From NCBI RefSeq assembly GCF_025151385.1, contig NZ_CP102287.1, forward strand, positions 3,243,708 through 3,307,707: a stretch of 64,000 nt of DNA, in the 5' to 3' direction. Positions 18,708 to 27,129 of the stretch are shown one piece after another. The notes below the pieces were generated by a model, which saw only the letters and a list, made by a program, of their open reading frames with translations, was not told the DNA's origin and searched no databases. How positions within the stretch are numbered: position 1 is the stretch's first letter; every line of letters starts with the position of its first letter. A program made the position numbers and the translations under genes. The stretch is from Hoylesella buccalis ATCC 35310 (GTDB taxonomy: Bacteria > Bacteroidota > Bacteroidia > Bacteroidales > Bacteroidaceae).

Positions 18708-20051
18708 TCATTGCCGGATGGTTTTCTTTTCTGTTGGCTTGTTTTCCTCCTCCGTCAGTTCTTTATCCACCATCACCAGAGCTGATGTGATGAGGGTACA
18801 GATGCCCAAAAGAGTGGTGAGAATGAAAAAGCGACGATAGCCAAGGGCTTGCTGAAGCGAGCCGGAGAGCATCATGGGAATCATCGCAGACACCGTGGCC
18901 AGCGACATGCACAGGGCATAGGTGGACACTCGTTTTACCTCACTGTAATAAACAAGATAATGCATATAGGCGCATAAGCCGAATCCACAGGCCATTTGAT
19001 TGATGAATGCGCAGCACGCTATCCAGCCAATGTTCGTGGGTAGAGCATAGCTGAGATAAATGTAGAAGAGTGGGGGAATGCATGTGGCAAACGCCATGAG
19101 GGGGAGTGCATTGCCGAATGCGACTTTTCGAAGAAGCCAGATGCCCAGCATGCCACCGATGATGAGGCCGAAGACGGCTACCGTTCCTTGTACATAGCCA
19201 AACTCTTGAGGCGACAGTGCAAGTCCGCCACTGCTTCCTAAGTCGAGCATGAACTGGATGGAAACGGGCGTGAGCAACGTACAGGGTAGTAGAAACATGC
19301 TCAGGAAGAGAATGCCTGGCCACGAACTCGGGGTTCGGATGAGGTCGGCACTGGTGTTCAGGCAGGCGTAGAACATGTCGGACACTCGTATCTTTCGCTC
19401 TCTGTCAGCGGCGCCCGACTGTGGAATCATGAAGATGTGCCACAGCAAAACGACGGCAAGGAAACCGCTGAGGCAGTAACATGCCGTGCTCCATGAACTG
19501 CGTATGTTCCGAGTTATCACCTCGAGGTTGCCGCCTATCATCACGGTGATGCCCAGTACCACCAGCATGGACAATTGGTAGAACGTCAGCTTGAAGAGTC
19601 GAAGGGACGAGGTGCGGTGGTGCTTGATGGCCTGTAGACTGAATTTGTCGATGGCGATGTCGTGAAAAACATGCGCAAAGGCCATCACCCCGAGGCACAT
19701 GAGGCTGCCTTCCAACCAGCAAGTGCCATTCAGAGTATACGCCATGCCAGCCATGGAGAGGACAATCAGCGCTTCAGAAAGCAGTATCCATAGGCGGTTG
19801 CGGTGGCCCGTCTGCACGAAAATTGACAGTACGGGACGCATGGCGACGGGCAACATCAACCAGGCAATAAAGAAAGTTGCCGCTCCGTTGTCGACTCCCA
19901 TTCGCTTGAAAATCACGAGTGGAAAATAGAACAGCATCACAAACGTGAGCCCCTTGAAGAGGTACAACGTTGGCATCCACTTCCAGGGAACCTTGACTTC
20001 GTGGTTGAGGTTCAGGGGAGAGTTGAATAGGTGATGGCTGATCTTTATCAT
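18708..20051 (-). CDS. MFS permease, AmpG-like
   Basis: 447 residues, about 12 transmembrane helices, inner membrane. It starts with a helix pair (WMPTLYLFKGLTFVMLFYFPLVIF) typical of AmpG/muropeptide-type major facilitators and carries VFHDIAIDKFSLQAI near 128, a pattern seen in AmpG relatives where a D-x-A-x-D element occupies this site. It lies downstream of, and in the same direction as, a large protein with a SpoIID peptidoglycan-lyase domain, which supports import of cell-wall sugar fragments. That substrate is inference; general sugar or drug transport cannot be excluded. The gap between the two genes holds the 10-bp-period inverted array, which forms this gene's leader if the two are co-transcribed. 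Confidence 0.72.
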   Translation of the reverse strand: MIKISHHLFNSPLNLNHEVKVPWKWMPTLYLFKGLTFVMLFYFPLVIFKRMGVDNGAATFFIAWLMLPVAMRPVLSIFVQTGHRNRLWILLSEALIVLSMAGMAYTLNGTCWLEGSLMCLGVMAFAHVFHDIAIDKFSLQAIKHHRTSSLRLFKLTFYQLSMLVVLGITVMIGGNLEVITRNIRSSWSTACYCLSGFLAVVLLWHIFMIPQSGAADRERKIRVSDMFYACLNTSADLIRTPSSWPGILFLSMFLLPCTLLTPVSIQFMLDLGSSGGLALSPQEFGYVQGTVAVFGLIIGGMLGIWLLRKVAFGNALPLMAFATCIPPLFYIYLSYALPTNIGWIACCAFINQMACGFGLCAYMHYLVYYSEVKRVSTYALCMSLATVSAMIPMMLSGSLQQALGYRRFFILTTLLGICTLITSALVMVDKELTEEENKPTEKKTIRQ

Positions 20052-20090
20052 CTCGAGTTGATTGGAGCTATTCGTATCTGGTAATTCTTA

Positions 20091-20280
20091 TTGGGAGTTA
20101 AGGGGAGTTAGTGGGAGTTAACTGGAGTTATCGGACGTTACCTTATATTATATAGGCTGACGCAGCGGGGGGTTAGTGATGTTTCCCTACCAAACAGGCA
20201 TTTGACTGCTAACCCCAATTAACTCCCACTAACTCCTACTAACTCCGGCTTACTTCCATTCACTCCCGTTTACTCCCTGT
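20091..20280. repeat. Pair of opposed 10-bp-period arrays
   Basis: Left array 20091-20140: five contiguous 10-bp units with core GGAGTTA. Right array 20211-20280: seven contiguous 10-bp units with the complementary core TAACTCC or AACTCC. The unit length is exactly ten throughout. The two arrays contain an 18-bp perfect inverted repeat (20104-20121 with 20219-20236) and would fold into a long stem around a loop of about 100 nt. The right array runs up to the stop codon of the SpoIID-domain gene, and further weak units extend toward the permease start. No protein is encoded here. Confidence 0.85.
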
Positions 20281-23200
20281 TATTCGTACAGTTTTTCGAT
20301 GGTAGCGTGGTGGTAATAGTGGGTTAAAATCTCATCGTAGCCATATCCATCTTCACCCATTACGGCGGCGCCAATCTGACAAAGTCCAACGCCGTGACCC
20401 CATCCGGCTCCGGTGAGGACAAACCTTTGGGGAACGCCATCAACCACATCCTCCTTGTCAACCACGAAGGCCGAACTATACAAGTGCGATTCTGACAGTG
20501 TTCTTCTTATCTCCAATTCCTTGCCTATGGTGAAGGTCAGTTCGCTGCCAACGATTTTTAGGCGGGATATGCGCCCGCTCTTGCCTCGCTTCAGCGGCAC
20601 CAAGTCCAGGATATCGCCAAAAGTCATGTTCGTCTTCTGCTCAATGAGCGCTTTCAGCTCCGTTTGGGTGTAGCTCACTTTCCATCGATAGAAGTCGGCT
20701 GTCTCTTGGTCATAGTCGTTCAATACCTGCGAGAGAATCTTTTTGTCAGTGGTGTTGCAGAAGGCTTCGGGTGCCGAGCGTATCCATTTCTCGGCATTTT
20801 TCTCCACCGTCAGGTCGAGGAGAGGCTCGGCTTTACCTTCCAGTTGTTGATGGTTGTCGCGTATGGCTTCCAGATAAGGTTTATGCTCATCTTCCCAGCA
20901 ATATTCGTATTCTTCGCTGATGCCGCCACAACATTTGCTGAAGCGGGCATCGCATATCTCGCCCTCCGACAGCAAAATCTGCCCTCGTGTGCGGCGAATG
21001 GCGGTGGCCACGTTGGGACTTGTTTCCTTTGTGATGCCCTGATATCGCTGACAGTGGTCGTCTGCGCACACGTCGAAGAGCGTGTGATCTTCTCGGTCGT
21101 ACCACTTAATCAACTCGTCGTCTTTCCGAATGAACGAGAAGAAGCTGTTTGCCGACTCCTTCAGGTTGCGGCGTTTCTCCATCTGAGCCAGCAGCCAACT
21201 GCGTGAGATGACGGCATGTGCCTTCAGTAGTTCAAGCGAGGCCGTGGCGCTCATCTCGCTGGAGATGACACTCTCGAGGTAGGTTTCTACCGGCAGCTCG
21301 TTGATGGCGCATATCTTTTCGCTGTCCACGATGAGGCGCAGCACGCCTGGGAAGGTCTGCGACTCTTTGCGTTCCCAGTGGAAGTTGATGCCGATGGTCA
21401 CGTCGTCGAGCGTGAACGACGCGTCAGCTTGATGGGGCGTGAACGTCAACTCACGGTAGGTGTTACCGTTCCAACCAATACCGCCTTCGTGGAAGCGCAC
21501 CGTTTGTTCGCCCGACACCACCTCTCCTTTGGCCAAATAGGGCTTGTTGAGCGTGAAACGTATCTCCTCTGCACTGACAATTCCTACCGATACACTGGGT
21601 TCCTGATGATTCTCTATGGTGGCGAAGGTAGGCTGATTGGCGTTTGAGGCTTTCGCCAGGCGGTCTAACACCTGTTGCATGTCCTGCTGGGAGATGCTCA
21701 TCTCGCACAGAATGTGCTCGAGTTGTGCGGCCGTGAGCCGTTCAAAGTCTTCTTTCCGAGGCGTGATAATCAGTCCGGCCATGTCTAAGGCACCGGGACT
21801 GATGAGCATTTGGTCTGCCCCCTCGGCGAAGTAGCAGTCGGGACGGTGTTTCTTTCTGGGGAATACTACCGAAATGTAGTCTTCATCCTGCCGCCAAGCC
21901 ACGATGTTCATCATGGGTTCCGTTTCCCCTTCGTGCAGGGGAAGGGCCCGATACAGTTCGCGGAAGAGCTTTTCACCTGCCTTGGCTGAGCGGCACTTGA
22001 TGGCGAAGGCGTGGCACGGATATGCCTTGACCACTGCCAGCTGGTCGTCTTCACTCAGCGATATCACAGGCTCTAAGGAGTGTGAAAGCCGTTGCCATGC
22101 CTGCTGAAGAGGCAGGATGCCGCTGCTGCCGCCTTGGAAATGGGCATGATCGGGAGCCGATGCGCCACAGCGCGGACCGTTGTAGAACACCATCAGCTCG
22201 GGAAAGTAATCCAGCAGCTTGTATATTTCCGCATAATGCGGGGCTATTTGTTGGGGTTCATGCCTCCGAAGTGGGATGGTATAATGTTCGGGTAGGATGG
22301 GGAAAGGATTGATGAGCAATTCAAAATCCTGGTCAATCGTCTTCGTCATCTGCTCTTCCGGTCGGTTTTTCTCGCAGAGGAAGCAAGGGCGAGCGGCCAA
22401 CGATTTGTGGTCAATCTTTGCACCCGTTGACACCATTCGTGCTGGATTTAACTGAATGGTGAAGCTGTTGTCGCCCAAAAGCAGCTGTCGGGTCTCTACT
22501 TGTTTGAGTTCTCTGAACCGCTGATGGGCACTTTCCCAAACCTCCAGTTGGCGGTTGGTGAACCGGTGCAACTGGCTCTCTACTATGCTTTCACTCTTTC
22601 CGCTCACCATTTGTCGTCGTGCCTGAATCTCCAATGTGCGCAGTCGATCTTTGTATTGGTTGTTCCGGTTCTGTTTCTCCACGCTCAAATCATGGTCGCT
22701 GTTGCCATTCCATCGCCGACAGAGATACAACTCTTCGAAGATACGCCCAATCTTGTATTTGCGTGAGAAGAGCAGTCCCAGCGCATAGTCTTCGCCATAG
22801 CTGGTGTTGGGTACCTGTATCTGTCGTAACAAAGGTGTGAAAAAGGCTCTTGGCGCTCCAAGCCCATTAATGCGAAGAGCATTGTTTGGGCCATTATCAT
22901 CTGTCCATTCGCTGTGACTGATAAGGCCTGGTGGTATTGTTTGCAGATTGAAGTCGCACAGGCGGTAGCTGCCTATCATCATGGCAGCTCCTTGCTCATA
23001 GAAGGCGTTTATTAAGCGTTGCAGCGTTTGGGGCGACGAATACAGGTCGTCGCTGTCCAACTGTACGGCAAACCGTCCACAGCGTTCGTCGTTCACGGCC
23101 ATGTTCCAGCAACCGCCGATGCCCAGGTCGGTACGCTCGGGAATAAGATGAATCAGTCGTTGGTGAGTGCGAGTCAATTCCTCTACGATACGGGTGGTGT

Positions 23201-24074
23201 CATCTGTTGAATGGTTGTCTACCACGATTACGTTGAAAGGAAATGTCGTTTGTTGTGCGAATGCCGACTTGATGGCATCAGAAATTGTCTTTTCGCGGTT
23301 GAAAACAGGGATAATTACCGAAGCTTCAAACTCGAAGTCCTGCTCTTTAAAATCAGGTCGGTTATATGCCGTAGTGTCTATCTTGGCACCCAGTGCGGTC
23401 AGGTGAGCCGTGGCTGCTCTTTCCATCTCCGTTTGTGCCTCCCGATTGTTCGGGTCCACATAGTCAAACTGCTTCTCTCCGCTCAGTCGGTTGTCTACCT
23501 GTTGCTCGGTATAAAGCATTTCGTCGAGGTGGAATATGGTACCTTGCGTGCTGAGAAAGAGGCGCAGGTCGTAGAATCCGGCATACAAGTAATCGTCCCT
23601 GTCGGCTTGTTCTGCGAATGCCTTGCAGGTCTCTGTCTTCAGCAACAGCAGCTGTCCGAAATCAAAATCATCTCGGATGCTCCCCTCCTGGTAATCAATC
23701 ACGGGATGCGGCTGCCGCTTTCCGTCCGCACTGATGTAGTGGTCGCTGTACACGCAGGTGGCATCAGCGTCGACCGCCACGCGCAGCCACCGGTCCATGG
23801 CATGAAATCCCAGCGTGAATGGTGTGGCCTTCCTGCTGAGCAGGATATAATCGGCAGTAGCCAATTGAGCCATTTTCCTCATCGTTTCAGATGACGTGAG
23901 GCGGTTGATACGAACCAGTGAACAGTCGTGGGGAACTTCGTTTTCCTGTGTGAACTGTTCCGAAACCATCAGATAAATTTGTCGTACACACTTGCTCTGT
24001 CGCAAGTCGTGGAGGGTGTTTTCCATCACGGCGATGTCGTCGCACGGTAGGAAGCAGTCTATTTTTTCTCTCAT
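20280..24074 (-). CDS. Trimodular GT2 / DUF4922 / SpoIID fusion protein
   Basis: 1264 residues from the ATG at 24074; the frame is open upstream but the preceding 65 codons look non-coding and contain the promoter repeats. Residues 1-200 look like a degenerate glycosyltransferase fold; 250-500 form a family-2 glycosyltransferase (SVIIPVFNREKTI, VVDNHSTDDTT, VQLDSDDLY). About 540-840 match DUF4922, with HIT/GalT-like features (CFLCEKNRP, ILPEHYTIPL, DHAHFQGG) of nucleotidyl-sugar phosphorylases. About 900-1264 are a SpoIID/LytB domain (SSEMSATASLELLKAHAVIS with likely catalytic Glu, then GAGWGHGVGLCQIGA). SpoIID enzymes cleave peptide-free glycan strands of peptidoglycan. No signal peptide is visible, so where the lyase domain acts is unclear. 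An AmpG-like permease gene follows. Confidence 0.85.
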   Translation of the reverse strand: MREKIDCFLPCDDIAVMENTLHDLRQSKCVRQIYLMVSEQFTQENEVPHDCSLVRINRLTSSETMRKMAQLATADYILLSRKATPFTLGFHAMDRWLRVAVDADATCVYSDHYISADGKRQPHPVIDYQEGSIRDDFDFGQLLLLKTETCKAFAEQADRDDYLYAGFYDLRLFLSTQGTIFHLDEMLYTEQQVDNRLSGEKQFDYVDPNNREAQTEMERAATAHLTALGAKIDTTAYNRPDFKEQDFEFEASVIIPVFNREKTISDAIKSAFAQQTTFPFNVIVVDNHSTDDTTRIVEELTRTHQRLIHLIPERTDLGIGGCWNMAVNDERCGRFAVQLDSDDLYSSPQTLQRLINAFYEQGAAMMIGSYRLCDFNLQTIPPGLISHSEWTDDNGPNNALRINGLGAPRAFFTPLLRQIQVPNTSYGEDYALGLLFSRKYKIGRIFEELYLCRRWNGNSDHDLSVEKQNRNNQYKDRLRTLEIQARRQMVSGKSESIVESQLHRFTNRQLEVWESAHQRFRELKQVETRQLLLGDNSFTIQLNPARMVSTGAKIDHKSLAARPCFLCEKNRPEEQMTKTIDQDFELLINPFPILPEHYTIPLRRHEPQQIAPHYAEIYKLLDYFPELMVFYNGPRCGASAPDHAHFQGGSSGILPLQQAWQRLSHSLEPVISLSEDDQLAVVKAYPCHAFAIKCRSAKAGEKLFRELYRALPLHEGETEPMMNIVAWRQDEDYISVVFPRKKHRPDCYFAEGADQMLISPGALDMAGLIITPRKEDFERLTAAQLEHILCEMSISQQDMQQVLDRLAKASNANQPTFATIENHQEPSVSVGIVSAEEIRFTLNKPYLAKGEVVSGEQTVRFHEGGIGWNGNTYRELTFTPHQADASFTLDDVTIGINFHWERKESQTFPGVLRLIVDSEKICAINELPVETYLESVISSEMSATASLELLKAHAVISRSWLLAQMEKRRNLKESANSFFSFIRKDDELIKWYDREDHTLFDVCADDHCQRYQGITKETSPNVATAIRRTRGQILLSEGEICDARFSKCCGGISEEYEYCWEDEHKPYLEAIRDNHQQLEGKAEPLLDLTVEKNAEKWIRSAPEAFCNTTDKKILSQVLNDYDQETADFYRWKVSYTQTELKALIEQKTNMTFGDILDLVPLKRGKSGRISRLKIVGSELTFTIGKELEIRRTLSESHLYSSAFVVDKEDVVDGVPQRFVLTGAGWGHGVGLCQIGAAVMGEDGYGYDEILTHYYHHATIEKLYE

Positions 24075-24132
24075 TATTTTGGTTTTTACATGAACGGATT
24101 TGGTTTCTGAGCGAGATAAGCTTGTGCTCTTG

Positions 24133-24245
24133 TTTGTAATTGTTGAGCCGCAGCCTATCTTATGCAAAAACAGCGCAAACCGAAAGCAGTCAAATCGCGT
24201 TTGAATTGCTGAGGTGCTGCCTGTTTTATGCAAAGATAGTGCAAA
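24133..24245 (-). repeat. Tandem promoter-bearing repeat, two copies
   Basis: Two imperfect copies about 67 bp apart (24133-24179 and 24200-24245) share, on the plus strand, a TTTG-AATTG-TGAG-GC-GCCT-TATGCAAA-AG-GCAAA framework. On the minus strand the right copy carries an intact TATCTTTG (24238-24231) and the left copy the degraded TGTTTTTG. Related sequence lies before rlmN and GH125. Probably leader and promoter of the SpoIID-fusion gene. Confidence 0.55.
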
Positions 24246-24350
24246 AAGCCCACAAAAAGAAATGAACAACCTACTTTTTTATCGTCCGCCTTTCTGACTA
24301 TCAAAGAAGTGATAAGTTGGCGTCGAGAATATGCCAACCATCATCGTGTT

Positions 24351-24760
24351 GGATGATGAATAATCTTGACAAGCAACCCTTCCATATTTTGCGTTTTTGC
24401 CACCAGACGGGTAGTAAGACGCAAATACGAGAAATATGAGTGATTTTAGGATATTATTGATAGTCAGGTTCTTATGCGAACTTGTCCTTGCTCGTCCTCT
24501 GCTATTCACGCACTTTTTCGACAAAAGCAAAGCTATTGGCATTCAATTCACATGCTTTTGTACCTCAATAGCATGCTTGTTGTGCGTCAATAAAAATGTT
24601 TTTTAGCCGATAAAATGCTCCTTTTGAAGTTGAAAACGATTTTTTCAGGCCTCTCAAATCGTTCTTTTGTGTCTGGTAAGCCTATTGATTTTTTCTAGAA
24701 TGTGCTTTTTTATGGGGCGATTTTGACCATAAATCTGATAAAAAATAAGGACAATTTGTA
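24351..24760 (-). repeat. Dispersed ~400-bp intergenic element, copy A
   Basis: Read on the minus strand it shares, in the same order as copies B and C, a 5' block (AATTGT, then a T-rich stretch, CGCCCCATAAAA, AGCAC), GAAAAAATCAATAGGC, a central zone where ATGC/GCAT cores recur every 19-23 bp, a hairpin built on CGTATTTGC, and a 3' block TTGTCAAGATTATTCATC. No credible reading frame is present. The remainder of the 24.25-25.09 kb gap holds only promoters and AT-rich DNA. Confidence 0.65.
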
Positions 24761-24978
24761 GGGTTTTGGTATATCGCTTTCCACATAAATAAAGGTTTCA
24801 TTTGTAGGGTGGTATAATCATCCAACATCTGCCATCTTCGCTTTTTCATCTTTGGCAGAATTTATTCTTTGGCTGTTTAGTCACGCAAAATTCGCAGAAA
24901 CAGCAGATTTTTTGCGTGAATCAGGGTTGTAATTTTCGTTTTTATATATTAGGTGTAGGATGTTCCAGGCTTTTTGTG

Positions 24979-24986
24979 TACCTTTG
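24979..24986 (+). promoter_or_regulatory. -7 element for rlmN operon
   Basis: TACCTTTG about 105 nt before the rlmN ATG; the leader begins with GCAAAGATAGTGCGAGCAG, similar to the promoter repeat at 24133-24245. Confidence 0.5.
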
Positions 24987-25090
24987 CAAAGATAGTGCGA
25001 GCAGAATGCAAAGCAAGTTTTGCTAACTTTGCAGCGGCGAAGCCTGTCTTCGGCAAAGGGCAGGTGGCGATTTAACAAACAAGATCAAAA

Positions 25091-26122
25091 ATGGAAACTG
25101 GTAAGAAAAAGCTGTTGGGAATGACGCTGAGCGAGCTCAAAGAGGTTGCTCAGGCTTTGGGAATGCCTTCGTTCGCTGGCGGACAGATGGCTAAATGGCT
25201 CTACCAGCGGCAGGTGACGAGTATTGACGAGATGACGAACATCTCTAAGTCGAACCGTGAACGGCTGGCCAAAGAATATGAAATTGGCTGCATGGCGCAC
25301 ATCGATGCGCAGTATTCGAAAGACGGAACCATCAAATATCTGTTTCCAACCGCCTCGGGAAAGTTTGTCGAGACCGTGTTCATCCCCGATGACGACCGTG
25401 CCACCCTGTGCGTGTCCTGTCAGGTGGGATGCAAGATGAACTGCCTGTTCTGTCAGACTGGCAAGCAGGGCTTTGAAGGTAATCTGACCTATGCCGATAT
25501 CCTCAACCAGGTGTACTCACTGCCCGAACGTGACAGGCTGACCAACATCGTGTTCATGGGGCAGGGTGAGCCGATGGATAATTTGGACAACGTGCTGAGG
25601 GTGACACAGGTGATGACCGCCGATTACGGCTATGCCTGGAGCCCCAAGCGCATCACTGTGAGTAGTGTGGGCGTGAAAGGCAAGCTGAAACGCTTTCTGG
25701 ATGAGAGCGATTGCCATGTGGCCATCAGTCTGCATTCGGCTCTGCCCGAGCAGCGCAGCATGCTGATGCCCGCCGAGAAAGGCTTGCCCATCGAGCAGAT
25801 TGTTGACCTATTGCGCGGCTACGACTTTGCTCACCAACGCCGGTTGTCGTTCGAATACATCGTCTTTGGCGGACTGAACGACACGGCGATGCACGCCCGC
25901 AGAATCATCGACCTACTGCATGGGCTGGATTGCCGCGTCAACTTGATACGCTTCCATCAGATTCCGAACGTGCCATTGAAAGGTGCCGACGAGCAGAAGA
26001 TGGAAAACTTTCGCAACTACCTCACGTCGCATGGCGTATTCACCACCATCCGAGCCAGTCGTGGGCAGGACATCTTCGCAGCCTGTGGCCTGTTGAGTAC
26101 GGCTAAAAAAGCTGGCGCATGA
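25091..26122 (+). CDS. rlmN: Dual-specificity RNA methyltransferase RlmN
   Basis: 343 residues, a cytosolic radical SAM enzyme that methylates C2 of A2503 in 23S rRNA and A37 in some tRNAs. The 4Fe-4S motif is CQVGCKMNCLFC near 114-125 (CxxxCxxC). FMGQGEPMDN near 156 and CHVAISLHSALPEQR near 213 are family hallmarks, and the late DIFAACGLL carries the cysteine that forms the covalent methyl-transfer intermediate. Length is normal. The stop overlaps the start of the DUF4837 lipoprotein gene by 4 nt, so the two are translationally coupled. Confidence 0.96.
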   Translation: METGKKKLLGMTLSELKEVAQALGMPSFAGGQMAKWLYQRQVTSIDEMTNISKSNRERLAKEYEIGCMAHIDAQYSKDGTIKYLFPTASGKFVETVFIPDDDRATLCVSCQVGCKMNCLFCQTGKQGFEGNLTYADILNQVYSLPERDRLTNIVFMGQGEPMDNLDNVLRVTQVMTADYGYAWSPKRITVSSVGVKGKLKRFLDESDCHVAISLHSALPEQRSMLMPAEKGLPIEQIVDLLRGYDFAHQRRLSFEYIVFGGLNDTAMHARRIIDLLHGLDCRVNLIRFHQIPNVPLKGADEQKMENFRNYLTSHGVFTTIRASRGQDIFAACGLLSTAKKAGA

Positions 26123-27060
26123 GCAGGCTTCGTTGGGTAGTTGCCCTTGCTGCCATGCTGCTCTTAACAGCCTGCCGGCAGCAGGAACGTCCGCTGCCCG
26201 CTGCCTCGGCGAACCCTTACGAGGTTTTGGTGGTTGGCGATGCCGACAGTTTGGTGAGCCACATGTTGTCGGTGCCGATGCCGGCACTGCCACAGCGCGA
26301 ACCAATGTTCGACGTTCGGCAGGTTGAGCCTGCTCGGTTCAAGGGAAAGCTGTTGCTGGCGCGCAATGTCGTGGTGGTGAGGCAAAACCGAAAATGGCTT
26401 GGAAAACCCTCGCTCCACATCGAACGTGACCGCCATGCGCAGCCGCAATTGATGGTATATGTTGACGTGGGGTCGGCCAACGACCTGAAGCAATTCATCG
26501 CCACGAACCAACAACGAGTGAGGCAGCTGCTGGTGACCAACGAATATCTGTCGGCCATTCTCCAGCTCCAGCGAAAGCATTCCGTGCGAGGTGGAAGGCT
26601 TATCGACTCGATGTTCCACCATACCGTGCTGCTGCCTGCGGACATGACCTACCACAAGGTGGGCAAAGACTTCCTCTGGGTGTCAAACAATGCGGCGCAG
26701 GGCATGCAGAATTTGTGCGTTTATACCCTCAGCGGAATTGATAATCAACCTCCTGAACGCATGGACAGCGTGCTGAAGGCGAACATGAAAGGCGAGACCG
26801 ACCGCATGTACATGCGCACCATGGCCCGCTCCATGACACAAGAAAACGTCAGAATCGGCAGACAGTCATGCCAGCTGCAGTGCGGACTGTGGGAGATGGT
26901 GGGCGACGCCATGGGCGGTCCGTTGGTGAGACGCGTCGTCAAAGACAGCGTAGCCGGTAAGTCACTGGTACTCGATGCCTTCGTCTATGCGCCTGAAATG
27001 GACAAACGCAACAAGATGCGTGAGATGGAAGCGGTACTGCTGACCGTGAAACGAAAATAA
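26119..27060 (+). CDS. DUF4837-family lipoprotein
   Basis: 313 residues with a lipoprotein signal (LLLTAC, Cys19). The mature sequence resembles the Bacteroidetes DUF4837 family: YEVLVVGDAD near 32, FDVRQVEPARFKG, then ARNVVVVRQN and the TYHKVGKDFLWVSNN stretch. The function of this family is unknown to me; it is an exported, probably periplasm-facing lipoprotein. It overlaps rlmN by 4 nt and ends 69 nt before pdxA. No enzymatic motif is visible. Confidence 0.8.
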   Translation: MSRLRWVVALAAMLLLTACRQQERPLPAASANPYEVLVVGDADSLVSHMLSVPMPALPQREPMFDVRQVEPARFKGKLLLARNVVVVRQNRKWLGKPSLHIERDRHAQPQLMVYVDVGSANDLKQFIATNQQRVRQLLVTNEYLSAILQLQRKHSVRGGRLIDSMFHHTVLLPADMTYHKVGKDFLWVSNNAAQGMQNLCVYTLSGIDNQPPERMDSVLKANMKGETDRMYMRTMARSMTQENVRIGRQSCQLQCGLWEMVGDAMGGPLVRRVVKDSVAGKSLVLDAFVYAPEMDKRNKMREMEAVLLTVKRK

Positions 27061-27129
27061 AGATAGGGGGAGCGAGGACAGGCCACAGCCGTCACTCATG
27101 ACCTCCGTGACATATAAACAAATTCTCTT

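Noticed and set aside
24279..24542. 87-codon minus-strand frame
   Set aside because: It overlaps copy A of the dispersed element, has no ribosome site and shows no protein-like composition.
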